Source: Pedobacter cryophilus
GTDB lineage: Bacteria > Bacteroidota > Bacteroidia > Sphingobacteriales > Sphingobacteriaceae
NCBI RefSeq assembly: GCF_005116455.1
Contig: NZ_SWBP01000007.1
Location: forward strand, 62,001-126,000
Length of the DNA: 64,000 nucleotides
Reading direction: 5' to 3'
A program made the translations under genes and the position numbers. Within the stretch, counting starts at the first letter, position 1. Every line of letters begins with the position of its first letter. Of the stretch, positions 15,178 through 24,496 are shown one piece after another. Under the pieces are notes generated by a model. It worked only from the letters and a program-made list of their open reading frames with translations. It was not told the DNA's origin and ran no database searches.

Positions 15178-16056
15178 ATGACACATAAAGCAGGTTTTGT
15201 AAGTATCATCGGAAAGCCAAACGCAGGCAAGTCAACCCTTATGAATCAATTAGTTGGAGAAAAAATGGCCATTATCACGCCAAAAGCTCAAACTACAAGA
15301 CATCGTATTTTAGGGATTGTAAATGATGAAAATTATCAAATTGTTTTCTCAGATACGCCAGGAATCATCAAACCCAACTACAAATTGCAGGAAAATATGA
15401 TGCATTTTGTGGATGATGCTTTGGTGGATGCCGACATTTTAGTTTTTGTGACTGACATTAACGAAAGACAGGATGAAGAAGACGTTTTAGAGAAGCTAAA
15501 AAAAACCAGCGCAAAAGTTTTGGTAGTGATCAATAAAATTGATGAATCACAAAACGAGTTGATTGAAGAAAAAATTAATTACTGGAAAGAAAAGCTAAAC
15601 CCAGAAGGAATTGTGGGCTGCTCTGCCTTACATGCTTACAATGTAGAACCGGTAATGAGTTTTATTATAGAGAATTTACCTGTTCACCCACCATATTACG
15701 AAAAAGACGAATTAACTGATCGCTCTGAACGCTTTTTTGTTTCGGAGATGATTAGAGAAAAAATCTTTAAATTCTATAAAAAAGAAATCCCTTACAGTAC
15801 CGAAGTTATAATTACCTCTTTTAAAGATAGTAAGGACATTATAAAAATTAGTGCCGAGATTGTGGTGGAACGTGATTCTCAAAAGAACATTATTATTGGC
15901 GCTGGCGGGGTGATGTTAAAAAAAGTAGGTACTTATGCCCGTCAGGATATGGAGGAGTTTTTACACAAGAAAGTTTTCTTAGAAATGTTTGTGAAAGTGA
16001 TTCCTGATTGGAGAAACAGAGAGAATTACTTAAAGAGTTTTGGTTATTCTGAGTAA
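15178..16056 (+). CDS. era: GTPase Era
   Basis: 292 residues, the usual Era length. The G domain occupies about 1-170: P-loop GKPNAGKS at 12-19, switch region TTRHRILG, DTPG and NKID. The C-terminal part contains the KH RNA-binding domain (IVVERDSQKNIIIGAGGVML). Era binds 16S rRNA near its 3' end and acts in small-subunit maturation. It stands alone, rightward, between the tRNA genes and the der gene 414 bases away, with which it shares an intergenic repeat region. Confidence 0.98.
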   Translation: MTHKAGFVSIIGKPNAGKSTLMNQLVGEKMAIITPKAQTTRHRILGIVNDENYQIVFSDTPGIIKPNYKLQENMMHFVDDALVDADILVFVTDINERQDEEDVLEKLKKTSAKVLVVINKIDESQNELIEEKINYWKEKLNPEGIVGCSALHAYNVEPVMSFIIENLPVHPPYYEKDELTDRSERFFVSEMIREKIFKFYKKEIPYSTEVIITSFKDSKDIIKISAEIVVERDSQKNIIIGAGGVMLKKVGTYARQDMEEFLHKKVFLEMFVKVIPDWRNRENYLKSFGYSE

Positions 16057-16244
16057 AGTCCAAGGTTAGAAGTCCGCTGTCCGCAGATAATTTTGAGGTT
16101 CATTTTAAACTTTATGATTAAAACGGAATTCTTGTTAGGAGTTAGGAGTTCGAAGACCGCAGTCGGAAGACAACTTTGGTTTACTTGATATTTTGTAATT
16201 AAAACAAAAATTACTGCCGACATCCGACTGCCGACTTTGCTACC
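16057..16244. other. Era-der gap, first half: imperfect inverted repeat
   Basis: This stretch contains short duplicated phrases built on GTCCGC, GCAGTCGG and CCGACTGC. AGACCGCAGTCGG near 16154-16166 is roughly complementary to CCGACTGCCGACTT near 16224-16237, forming a loose stem with a loop of about 55 bases. No gene is seen. Such filler phrases are frequent between genes in this phylum. Confidence 0.4.
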
Positions 16245-16353
16245 GCGTTAAGGATGGAAATGGATACCGGCTAGTGGCTAAGGCTTGTGCAGTATGAATG
16301 TACAGCCTGCCCCGTGTAATGGCCTTGTGTTTAGGGAATGGGAAACGCCCAAA
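16245..16353 (-). repeat. Interspersed intergenic repeat, copy A (inverted)
   Basis: Begins GCGTTAAGGATGGAAATGGA, continues TACCGGC and ends GGGAAACGCCCAAA. The ends match, in reverse orientation, the copies at 17781 and 53941 (GGGCGT ... GGATGCCGCTTCAAT ... ACGC). The middle of this copy is quite different from the others, so only the ends and general length are conserved. Confidence 0.6.
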
Positions 16354-16416
16354 TTATTTCATTTAGTCCTGAAAATCAATAATATATAATAATCTCCTTA
16401 AGCCGAGTTTTTTAAC

Positions 16417-16424
16417 TAGCTTTG
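16417..16424 (+). promoter_or_regulatory. -7 element of the der promoter
   Basis: TAGCTTTG is a full match to TAnnTTTG, 47 bases before the der start codon. No clear TTG element lies at the expected distance upstream. Confidence 0.5.
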
Positions 16425-16470
16425 CAAAAAAATTATGCCGGTAGGATAAGACCGGGAAAAAATTAAATTT

Positions 16471-17772
16471 ATGAGTAATATACTAGCGATCGTCGGGAGA
16501 CCGAACGTAGGAAAATCAACGTTATACAACCGTTTAACGGAATCCAGAAAAGCCATTGTTGATGATGAAAGTGGCGTAACCCGAGACAGGCATTACGGCA
16601 TTGGAGAATGGACCCACAAAAATTTTACTGTAATAGATACGGGCGGTTATGTAGCCAATTCTGAAGATGTGTTTGAAGCTGCCATTAGAGAGCAAGTTTT
16701 AATTGCCATTGAAGAGGCCAATGTAATTGTTTTTATGGTAGATGTAACTACCGGAATTACAGATTTGGATGATGACATTGCCCAAATTTTAAGAAGAAGT
16801 AAAAAACCTGTTTATGTAGCTGTAAATAAGGTAGATAATTTTCAGCTTCAGTCTGATGCCACTGTGTTTTACAGCCTTGGTTTAGGAGAAATTTATTGCA
16901 TTTCTTCTATGTCTGGTTCTGGTACCGGAGAATTATTAGACGAGGTGATTGTTAATTTTGATGAGGAAAAAGAAGAAGAGAACAAATTGCCTGTTTATGC
17001 AATTGTTGGCCGCCCAAATGTGGGAAAATCTTCTATGATTAATGCTTTAGTTGGTAAAGACAGAAACATTGTAACTGAAATAGCGGGTACCACCAGAGAT
17101 TCTATCCATATCCACTACAACCAGTTTGGGCATGAGTTTATGCTGATTGATACTGCCGGATTAAGAAAGAAAACCAAGGTTAGAGAAAACATTGAGTTTT
17201 ACTCGGTAATGCGTACCATTAAAGCTTTAGAAGAAGCTGATGTAATTGTTTTGATGATTGATGCCGTTGACGGAATTGAATCTCAGGACATTAATATTTT
17301 TCATTTAGCCGAGAAAAACAAAAAAGGTATTGTTATAGTGGTTAACAAATGGGATTTAATTGAGAAAACGCATAAAAGCACTTTAGAGTTTGAAGAAAAA
17401 ATTAAAGAAAAACTTCAACCTTTTGTAGATGTGCCTATTGTATTTACATCAGTTACAGAAAAACAAAGAATATTAAAAACAATTGAAGCCGCAGCAAAGG
17501 TTTACATTAACAAAACCAAAAAAATACCGACTTCTAAATTGAACGATATTTTATTACCAATTATAGAAAATACGCCGCCACCAGCAATTAAAGGAAAGCA
17601 TATTAAGATAAAGTACATTACTCAAATTAACGCTACATCACCCATGTTTGCGTTTTTCTGTAATTTACCTCAATACATTAAAGAACCTTATAAAAGGTTT
17701 ATTGAAAACAAATTGAGAGAACATTTTGACTTTACTGGTGCGCCAATTCAAATATTCTTCAGACAGAAATAA
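16471..17772 (+). CDS. der: GTPase Der (EngA)
   Basis: 433 residues with two tandem G domains: GRPNVGKS at 8-15 with DTGGY and NKVD, and a second GRPNVGKS near residue 182 with DTAG and NKWD. A C-terminal KH-like domain follows (about 350-433). Der is essential for 50S ribosome assembly. It is a single gene, flanked on both sides by copies of the same intergenic repeat. Confidence 0.98.
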   Translation: MSNILAIVGRPNVGKSTLYNRLTESRKAIVDDESGVTRDRHYGIGEWTHKNFTVIDTGGYVANSEDVFEAAIREQVLIAIEEANVIVFMVDVTTGITDLDDDIAQILRRSKKPVYVAVNKVDNFQLQSDATVFYSLGLGEIYCISSMSGSGTGELLDEVIVNFDEEKEEENKLPVYAIVGRPNVGKSSMINALVGKDRNIVTEIAGTTRDSIHIHYNQFGHEFMLIDTAGLRKKTKVRENIEFYSVMRTIKALEEADVIVLMIDAVDGIESQDINIFHLAEKNKKGIVIVVNKWDLIEKTHKSTLEFEEKIKEKLQPFVDVPIVFTSVTEKQRILKTIEAAAKVYINKTKKIPTSKLNDILLPIIENTPPPAIKGKHIKIKYITQINATSPMFAFFCNLPQYIKEPYKRFIENKLREHFDFTGAPIQIFFRQK

Positions 17773-17780
17773 TATTTTTA

Positions 17781-17886
17781 TTTGGGCGTCCCGATAGCTA
17801 TCGGGATAACCGCTTTCCGCTGTATCCGTTTGTCACCCTGAGCGGAGTCGAAGGGCCAAAAAAGATGCCGCTTCAATCGTTAACGC
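17781..17886 (+). repeat. Interspersed intergenic repeat, copy B
   Basis: Starts TTTGGGCGTC, contains a perfect 16-base palindrome CCCGATAGCTATCGGG (17790-17805) and the block CCCTGAGCGGAGTCGAAGGG (17836-17855), and ends GATGCCGCTTCAATCG TTAACGC. The same CTTCGACTCCGCTCAG block is present in copy C in the opposite orientation. Confidence 0.7.
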
Positions 17887-17944
17887 AAACAAAATTGAAG
17901 CATATTTTATTAGTAATAATTAATCAACATTATAAAATTTAAAA

Positions 17945-18151
17945 ATGAAAAAATTCTTAACCCTTACATTCGTAGTTGCTGTATTAGGTTTAGCAGCTTG
18001 TAGTAATGACAAAAAAACAAATGAAGAAATAGATTCTTTAAACCAAGCTTCTGCAGATTCTTTATTAAATGCAGCATTAGCTGACACTACTAGTGTTTCT
18101 GATAGCCTTGCTACAGATAGCCTGGTTGTTGATAGTACGGTAAACAAATAA
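17945..18151 (+). CDS. Small lipoprotein
   Basis: 68 residues. A signal peptide with lipobox LAAC places the lipidated cysteine at residue 19. The mature part is a Ser/Asp/Ala/Thr-rich chain (SADSLLNAALADTTSVSDSL) likely to be disordered. No family recognised. The opposite-strand frame at 17920-18147 is a shadow. It ends 45 bases before a terminator shared with the convergent protease gene. Confidence 0.75.
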   Translation: MKKFLTLTFVVAVLGLAACSNDKKTNEEIDSLNQASADSLLNAALADTTSVSDSLATDSLVVDSTVNK

Positions 18152-18196
18152 AAATGTAATGCTGAATATGTTTTAGCTTTAAGAAAATTATCAAAT

Positions 18197-18224
18197 AAAA
18201 AACCCGGTTTAAGCTGGGTTTTTT
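18197..18224. terminator. Bidirectional terminator
   Basis: An A-run, AACCC ... GGGTT stem and T-run lie between convergent genes. The stem overlaps the stop codon of the leftward protease gene at 18209. Confidence 0.75.
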
Positions 18225-19822
18225 ATTTTCTCAATGGCTTTAATCACAAAGTCGTCATCCAAATTATATACTTTATAAAAGCCTTCTTCATTAAAGTAAA
18301 ACCTTGCCAACAAAGCCTTAATTTGCTTGGTAATTAATGGTTTTGAAAGCAGCATTTCTTTATTATTTAAAATGATTTTTTTGGTTTTACAGAAAGCCAA
18401 AAATTGCTTAAAATCTGTTTCATTAAAAATATATTTATTCACAAACTCATCTGCAGTTAAATATTTTTTGGGATTAAAATTATTCACCAATGTACCATAA
18501 ACATACTCGGGGATAAGGTTTTTCCTACTAATTGCTCTATAAAAAGAGGTAATGTTTGTGGTATCTAAAGAAATAAAAACATCGGGCATAATGCCGCCGC
18601 CGCCATACACCACTTTTCCTTTACTTGTTTTATAAGTTTGGGTTGTGCTGTAAAACATAGAATCTTTTAAAGCACTATCTAAAGAAGTGTACTCGCCACG
18701 CTCAAATCTTTGGTTAATTTCATTTTTATAAGCTACTGTGCCATTACGATAAGATTTTTGAATAGACCTTCCAGATGGCGTATAATACCTGGCTATAGTT
18801 AAATTCATGGCAGAACCATCTCCAAAACCAAATTGCTCTTGCACCAATCCTTTCCCAAAAGAACGTCGACCTATAATTGTTCCTCTATCTAAATCTTGCA
18901 ACGCTCCGGCAACTATTTCACTAGCAGATGCGGTGCCTTCATCAATTAAAATAATGAGCTTACCTTTTTCAAAAACGCCATCTTCTGTAGCAAAATAGTC
19001 GGTACGTGGTTCGTGTAATCCTTTGGTATAAACTATCAATTTTCCGTCGGGTAAAAACTGATCTGCTAAGGCTGTTGCCGAGCTTAAATAGCCGCCGCCA
19101 TTTCCTCTTAAATCAAGAATAAGACTTTGCATTCCCTTATCTTGTAGCTTACCCAATTCATTAACAAAATCTTCATCGGTATTAGACCCAAAATTGGTAA
19201 TCTTAATAAAGCCAATGCCTGCTTTCATTAAAAATGAGGCATCTATGCTGCTCACAAAAATTCGGTCTCTTATAATGGTAAACTGCTTTGGTTTTGCCAA
19301 ACCTTTTCTTAAAACCGAAACATTTACTTCGCTACCCTTTTTACCCCTCAGCTTGTTCACCATGTTTTCTGATAACAATGCTGTTCCTCCCAATTTTTGC
19401 CCGTTTACGGCAATAATTTTATCTCCTTTTAGTAAACCTGCTTTAAAAGACGGACCATCATCTCTCACATGAGTTACAAAAAGCGTATCATTAATCATAT
19501 AATACTCTACTCCAATCCCATCAAAATTACCTTCTAAACTTTCATTTTGAGTTTTAGCTTGTATGGGTGGTAAATAAACAGAATGCGGGTCTAAATGAGC
19601 TAAAATCTCATTAATTGCTAAATCTTCTAAACTATCAACAGCTACTTTGTCTACATATTTTTTTTGAATGATATGAAGAATTTTATTGACTTTTCTAGAC
19701 GGAGTTAAACCTAAACCACTGCTAATCTTAAGATCTGATGATTGGGAACCAATATAAATACCTAATGCCAAAATAAGACAGGTAAATACGGCGAGTTGAA
19801 TATTCTTTTTAGTAGTACTCAT
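18209..19822 (-). CDS. C-terminal processing peptidase (S41)
   Basis: 537 residues. An N-terminal membrane anchor (about 8-26) is followed by a PDZ domain (about 95-180, HVRDDGPSFKAGLLKGDKII) and the S41 catalytic core: LRGNGGGYLSSA (238-249), the serine in GTASASEI (S299 or S301) and the lysine in SFGKG (K324). Family enzymes cut periplasmic proteins near the C-terminus. The region after about 400 (ISRKNLIPEYVYG and beyond) is the extra C-terminal domain usual in this phylum. Periplasmic location is expected. Confidence 0.95.
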   Translation of the reverse strand: MSTTKKNIQLAVFTCLILALGIYIGSQSSDLKISSGLGLTPSRKVNKILHIIQKKYVDKVAVDSLEDLAINEILAHLDPHSVYLPPIQAKTQNESLEGNFDGIGVEYYMINDTLFVTHVRDDGPSFKAGLLKGDKIIAVNGQKLGGTALLSENMVNKLRGKKGSEVNVSVLRKGLAKPKQFTIIRDRIFVSSIDASFLMKAGIGFIKITNFGSNTDEDFVNELGKLQDKGMQSLILDLRGNGGGYLSSATALADQFLPDGKLIVYTKGLHEPRTDYFATEDGVFEKGKLIILIDEGTASASEIVAGALQDLDRGTIIGRRSFGKGLVQEQFGFGDGSAMNLTIARYYTPSGRSIQKSYRNGTVAYKNEINQRFERGEYTSLDSALKDSMFYSTTQTYKTSKGKVVYGGGGIMPDVFISLDTTNITSFYRAISRKNLIPEYVYGTLVNNFNPKKYLTADEFVNKYIFNETDFKQFLAFCKTKKIILNNKEMLLSKPLITKQIKALLARFYFNEEGFYKVYNLDDDFVIKAIEKIKNPA

Positions 19823-19924
19823 TTAAAAACAGAAGCCTAAAATTAATCAGATAATTGCTTTAGCAACATGATTTAGGACGAAAATAAACCTATTTGTATT
19901 ATTTAGAATAAATCTAATTAAATA

Positions 19925-19955
19925 TTGCGAAAGCAATTCACAGTTTCTATATTTG
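19925..19955 (+). promoter_or_regulatory. Promoter of the TonB receptor gene
   Basis: TTG (19925-19927), 20 bases, TATATTTG (19948-19955): a full consensus. The first ATG of the receptor gene is 30 bases beyond, which rules out the TTG start at 19953. Confidence 0.75.
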
Positions 19956-19985
19956 CCATCGTTATTTAAAATCAGTCTAAATAAA

Positions 19986-22190
19986 ATGCATATGCGCAAA
20001 TTATCCGTTTTATATCTTGCTTTTTTACCTCTTTTTGCCGTTGCTCAAAAAGCAGAAAATGAAGTTTTACTAAAGAAAATAAATAATGACAGTTTAAGCT
20101 ATGAAATGCCTCAGGTTACCGTTGTTGGCACAAAAGATAAGCTGTTTAGTCGTGTACCAGGATCTGTAAGTATAGTCACCAAAAAAGATCTTTTACAGTT
20201 AAACCCTTTAACAGTAAATGAGGTTTTAAGAAAAATAACCGGACTTAATGTTGTGGATGAAGAAGGTGCGGGTTTAAGAGTTAATATTGGTATAAGAGGC
20301 TTAGATCCTGATAGAAGTAGAAGTGTTTTGATGCTTGAAGATGGTGTTCCTATAGCCTTAAACCCTTACGGTGAACCTGAAATGTACTTCACTCCTGCTA
20401 TTGATAAAATGGCTGGGTTAGAGATATTAAAAGGCTCTGGTCAAATTTTGTTTGGTCCGCAAACGATTGGTGGTGTAGTCAATTTTTTCACCGCTGATCC
20501 TCCAAGTGAATCTCAAACTAGAATTAAATTAAATGGAGGTGATAACGGTCTATTCTCTAGTTTTATTAGCCACGGTAATACCTTCGGAAAAACAGGATTT
20601 ATTATTTCTTATTTACATAAAAGAGCAGATAATTTAGGAACTGCTGCTTTTAGCATTCATGACTTATCAGCAAAAATAAAGCTCCAAACCAGTGAAAAAT
20701 CAAATTTGGGGTTAAAAATTGGTTTTTATGATGAAATATCTAACTCCACTTATGTTGGCTTAACACAAAACTTATATGATAACGGCGGTCAGGATTTTTT
20801 AAGAATCGCACCTGAAGATAGGCTTCCAATTAGAAGGTATAATGCTTCTTTAACGCATCAATTATTTCTAAATAACAATATCAAACTTCAAACTACTGCA
20901 TTTGCTTACACCATTACTAGAAATTGGCAACGTCAAGAGTTTTCATTCACACGCCCCAATGATTTTTCTGGTGTTGTTTATGGTGATACCAATATCCCAA
21001 ACGGAGCATTATATTTAAGAAACACTACAGGCAACAGAAACAGACAGTTTGAGGTTGTTGGTATTGAACCTAAATTGAATATCAAACATCTTCTTTTTAA
21101 TAAAGAGAACGTATTAGAAACTGGTGTACGTTTTATTTACGAAAGAGCGAATGAGCAATTTATTATTGGCGCTAAACCAGATGCTTCTTCTGGTAATATT
21201 AGAGATAATGAAATTAGAACAGGAAGAGCTTTTAGTTTATATGCTCAAAATAAAATTGATATAACTTCTAAGCTAAACATTAATATAGGTGCAAGATTAG
21301 AAAACTACGATTACAACCGTGAAATTTTAAGAGGCAGGTTTAGGGTAAACGGAGTTAACAATGTGGTAAGAGACACCAGTGTTTTGGCAAGTAGTAATAC
21401 TTTAGCTTTTATACCTGGCGCTGGCTTAAACTATAATTTATCTGATAAAATAAACCTATTTGCAGGGGCACATAAAGGTTTTGCTCCGCCTAGAGTAAAG
21501 GATGCCATTACCAGCGAAGGTATAGCCCTAAATTTAGATGCCGAGTTAAGTACCAATTACGAATTAGGCTCAAGATTTAATTTTAACGAGGTTTTAACAG
21601 CAGAAATAACTGCTTTTGTAATGGATTTTCAAAATCAAATTATTCCGGTTTCACAATCATCAGGAAATTTGAACGCTACAGGTTTAGTAAACGGAGGCCA
21701 AACTTTACATCAAGGTTTAGAGTTGGGTTTTAAATTTGATTTTGGCAAACTACTAAATAGTAAGAACAGTTTCTACATAGAAAACAGCAGCACATTCCAA
21801 AAATCGGTTTACAGTGGAGATCGCTTTGTGGGTAACGCTAATTTAAAAAACTTAAGCTTACCCTACGCCCCTAATAAAATGATTTGGACCGCTCTAGGAA
21901 CCAATCTTAATAACGGTTTTGGGGCTAGAGTAAGCGGAAACTTCATCGATAACCAATTTACCGATGAAATAAATAGCATAACACCTAGTGCAAACGGCAG
22001 AACAGGGCAAATTGATAGTAGATTTATTATAGATGGAAATCTTTCGTATAAACTGCCTAAAATAAATGCAAACATCAATATCGCTGCTAAAAATTTAACA
22101 GATCAAAGATACATTAGCTCTAGAAGGCCTGAAGGAATTAGGGTAGGTTTACCTAGGTTAATTACTTTAGGTTTCGATTATACTTTCTAA
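19986..22190 (+). CDS. TonB-dependent receptor, FecA-like
   Basis: 734 residues from the ATG at 19986. A signal peptide (MRKLSVLYLAFLPLFAVAQ) is followed by a plug domain: VTVVGTKDKLFSRVPGSVSI, IRGLDPDRSR, EILKGSGQILFGPQTIGGVV. A long beta-barrel follows, ending in the aromatic FDYTF C-terminus typical of outer-membrane barrels. The plug resembles ferric-dicitrate-type receptors, so ferric chelate uptake is the best guess. There is no carboxypeptidase-like N-terminal domain and no SusD partner, unlike the SusC-like gene at 37968. No sigma/anti-sigma pair is adjacent. Confidence 0.9.
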   Translation: MHMRKLSVLYLAFLPLFAVAQKAENEVLLKKINNDSLSYEMPQVTVVGTKDKLFSRVPGSVSIVTKKDLLQLNPLTVNEVLRKITGLNVVDEEGAGLRVNIGIRGLDPDRSRSVLMLEDGVPIALNPYGEPEMYFTPAIDKMAGLEILKGSGQILFGPQTIGGVVNFFTADPPSESQTRIKLNGGDNGLFSSFISHGNTFGKTGFIISYLHKRADNLGTAAFSIHDLSAKIKLQTSEKSNLGLKIGFYDEISNSTYVGLTQNLYDNGGQDFLRIAPEDRLPIRRYNASLTHQLFLNNNIKLQTTAFAYTITRNWQRQEFSFTRPNDFSGVVYGDTNIPNGALYLRNTTGNRNRQFEVVGIEPKLNIKHLLFNKENVLETGVRFIYERANEQFIIGAKPDASSGNIRDNEIRTGRAFSLYAQNKIDITSKLNINIGARLENYDYNREILRGRFRVNGVNNVVRDTSVLASSNTLAFIPGAGLNYNLSDKINLFAGAHKGFAPPRVKDAITSEGIALNLDAELSTNYELGSRFNFNEVLTAEITAFVMDFQNQIIPVSQSSGNLNATGLVNGGQTLHQGLELGFKFDFGKLLNSKNSFYIENSSTFQKSVYSGDRFVGNANLKNLSLPYAPNKMIWTALGTNLNNGFGARVSGNFIDNQFTDEINSITPSANGRTGQIDSRFIIDGNLSYKLPKINANINIAAKNLTDQRYISSRRPEGIRVGLPRLITLGFDYTF

Positions 22191-22328
22191 ACTTGAAAAT
22201 TAATAGCTCTTACACCAAAAATAATTTTAATTAAGCCCTTGGCTAACCCGTAAAGCTATATTAAAACATACTTTGCATTTTAAACTTTTATTAAAGCTTT
22301 TAATTTCCGAATTTTACGGCTATAAGCT

Positions 22329-23144
22329 ATGCAAAGAATAACAGAGCAAGATTCAAATCATCAAAATTTAGAACACATGAGTGTTTTAGATATCCTCCAA
22401 AATATTAATAAAGAGGATAAGACGGTAGCTTTTGCTGTAGAAAAAGCCATTCCGCAAATAGAAAAATTAACTACTGCCATAGCTCAAAAAATGAGTAAAG
22501 GTGGCCGGTTATTTTATATTGGAGCTGGCACCAGCGGGCGTTTAGGGGTTGTTGATGCTTCTGAGTGTCCTCCAACATTTGGAGTCCCATTTGATTGGGT
22601 AGTTGGAATTATTGCAGGTGGCGACCACGCCATTAGAAAAGCGGTAGAATTTGCAGAAGACGACACCGAACAAGCTTGGATTGATTTGCAAGCTTTTAAC
22701 ATCAACACTAATGATGTTTTAGTAGGAATTGCAGCATCTGGCTCTACACCGTACGTTATTGGCGGACTAAATAAAGCTAACGAATTAGGAATCATTACTG
22801 GCTGCATTGTAAATAACAGCGAAAGCCCTATTGCTGAAATTGCCAAATACCCAGTAGAAGTTGTTGCAGGCCCTGAGTTTGTAACAGGTTCTACCAGAAT
22901 GAAAGCCGGCACTGCCCAAAAACTAGTCCTTAATATGATTAGTACTACCGTAATGATAAAATTAGGTAGGGTTAAAGGAAATAAAATGGTAGATATGCAG
23001 TTAACCAATAATAAGCTGGTTAATCGCGGTATTCAAATGATTATGAATGAAACCGATTTAGATGTACAAACGGCTTCAAAATTATTAGAAGAAAACGGAA
23101 GTGTAAGAAAAGCGGTAGAAGCTTATCTTGCCACATTACAGTAA
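22329..23144 (+). CDS. murQ: N-acetylmuramic acid 6-phosphate etherase
   Basis: 271 residues. An SIS sugar-phosphate domain with FYIGAGTSGRLGVVDASECP (about 62-81) and the family segment PEFVTGSTRMKAGTAQK (about 179-195) identify MurQ, which removes lactate from MurNAc-6-phosphate in peptidoglycan recycling. The C-terminal helix ends in a UBA-like segment (DVQTASKLLEENGSVRKAVE). A 188-residue unknown gene starts two bases after its stop. No other recycling genes are next to it. Confidence 0.96.
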   Translation: MQRITEQDSNHQNLEHMSVLDILQNINKEDKTVAFAVEKAIPQIEKLTTAIAQKMSKGGRLFYIGAGTSGRLGVVDASECPPTFGVPFDWVVGIIAGGDHAIRKAVEFAEDDTEQAWIDLQAFNINTNDVLVGIAASGSTPYVIGGLNKANELGIITGCIVNNSESPIAEIAKYPVEVVAGPEFVTGSTRMKAGTAQKLVLNMISTTVMIKLGRVKGNKMVDMQLTNNKLVNRGIQMIMNETDLDVQTASKLLEENGSVRKAVEAYLATLQ

Positions 23145-23145
23145 C

Positions 23146-23712
23146 ATGCATGAAATAGAACCTTATTACAAATGGAGAGATGATTATATCGCCTCAGAAG
23201 ATAACCGCTCCCCATTTTTTGAAACCCAATACAATGAGTTTCATTACGATAAACAGATTTACAATTACCTTATTCACCCTCAATGGGATTTCTTTGGCTC
23301 TAACACTCTTTATTTAAAAGTAATTTTTGTTGATTATGACTTGTCTTATGCCATTATAGAATTTATTGGCGAGTGGAATGACGCCATAGATAACGACATT
23401 ATGCTGCTGAAGAGAGAAATTTTAGAGTCTATTATTAGTGAAGGTATTAATAAATTTATTTTAATAGGGGAGAATGTGCTTAACTTTCATTCTTCTGATG
23501 ATTGTTATTACGAAGAATGGTTTCAAGATGTTGAAGATGGTTGGATAGCAGGAATCAACTTTAGAGAACATGTAATTGATGAGTTTAAAACCAATAATAT
23601 AGATTATTACATCAATTTTGGCGGCGCTTTAGACGAAATGAATTGGCGTCAGTTAAAGCCTGTAGAGCTTTTTAATAAAGTAGAAGCACAATTGATGCGG
23701 AGGTTAAATTGA
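23146..23712 (+). CDS. Conserved protein of unknown function
   Basis: 188 residues from the ATG at 23146, one base after the murQ stop; the longer frame from 23128 would overlap murQ and starts with TTG. The protein is acidic and aromatic-rich, with no signal peptide. IIEFIGEWNDAIDNDIMLLK followed by INKFILIGENVLNF suggests an alpha/beta fold of the STAS-like size, but I recognise no family. The tight spacing implies co-transcription with murQ. Confidence 0.75.
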   Translation: MHEIEPYYKWRDDYIASEDNRSPFFETQYNEFHYDKQIYNYLIHPQWDFFGSNTLYLKVIFVDYDLSYAIIEFIGEWNDAIDNDIMLLKREILESIISEGINKFILIGENVLNFHSSDDCYYEEWFQDVEDGWIAGINFREHVIDEFKTNNIDYYINFGGALDEMNWRQLKPVELFNKVEAQLMRRLN

Positions 23713-23725
23713 TGATAAACAAAAA

Positions 23726-23751
23726 AACCGTTCCCACCACAGAACGGTTTT
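23726..23751 (+). terminator. Terminator after the murQ operon
   Basis: AACCGTTC (23726-23733) pairs with GAACGGTT (23742-23749), preceded by an A-run and followed by T. Confidence 0.75.
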
Positions 23752-23860
23752 AAAACCAAAAACTAAAATATAAACCTTTCTATTTTCTACCTTTTATGCA
23801 AATAGATAAAAACCTGAGACTAAACTCACTACTAAAGGTTTAAAGCAACTCAAAAAAACA

Positions 23861-24490
23861 ATGATTTTTAGGTTAACCGATGAGCTTATTTTCCCAAATC
23901 CTGCTTTAGCAGACGAAGATGGATTACTAGCCATAGAAGGAGACCTGTCTACACAGCGACTGCTTTTAGCTTATCAAAACGGCATATTTCCTTGGTTTGG
24001 TGATGATAGCCCCATTTTATGGTATAGCCCACATGAACGTTTTGTGCTATTTCCTGATCAAGTAAAAATCAGTAAAAGTATGCAGCAGGTGTTAAGGTCT
24101 AAAAAATTTGAAATTACTTTTAATACCGCATTTGAAAAAGTGATTAAGGCTTGCGCCGATGCAAAAAGAGCAGATCAGGACGGCACTTGGATTACCAATG
24201 AAATGCAGGAAGCTTATGGCAAACTTCACCATGAAGGCATGGTTCATTCTATAGAAGTTTGGGAAAACAACGAATTAGTTGGCGGTTTATATGGTGTAGC
24301 TGTAGGTAAAGTGTTTTGTGGCGAATCTATGTTTTCTAAAAAAAGTAATGCTTCAAAATGTGCTTTAATATGGCTTTGCCAAAATGGCAATTTCGAAATC
24401 ATAGACTGCCAAATCCATTCAGAACATTTAGAAAAATTAGGTGCCGAGATGATTAGCAGAGAAGAATTTTTCACCTACCTAAACTCTTAA
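23861..24490 (+). CDS. aat: Leucyl/phenylalanyl-tRNA--protein transferase
   Basis: 209 residues. Family features: GLLAIEGDLS (22-31), LLLAYQNGIFPWF (33-45), WYSPHERFVLFP, GTWITNEMQEAYGKLHHEGM, ELVGGLYGVAVGKVFCGESM and MFSKKSNASK. The enzyme adds Leu or Phe to N-terminal Lys/Arg for ClpS/ClpAP degradation (N-end rule). It converges on the beta-lactamase-fold gene with only 6 bases between the stops. Confidence 0.97.
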   Translation: MIFRLTDELIFPNPALADEDGLLAIEGDLSTQRLLLAYQNGIFPWFGDDSPILWYSPHERFVLFPDQVKISKSMQQVLRSKKFEITFNTAFEKVIKACADAKRADQDGTWITNEMQEAYGKLHHEGMVHSIEVWENNELVGGLYGVAVGKVFCGESMFSKKSNASKCALIWLCQNGNFEIIDCQIHSEHLEKLGAEMISREEFFTYLNS

Positions 24491-24496
24491 TAATTG

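Noticed and set aside
19953-19985. Earlier TTG start of the TonB receptor
   Set aside because: It overlaps the -7 promoter element; the signal peptide begins at 19986-19992.
22514-23008. 164-residue minus-strand frame inside murQ
   Set aside because: Antisense shadow of a strongly recognised gene.
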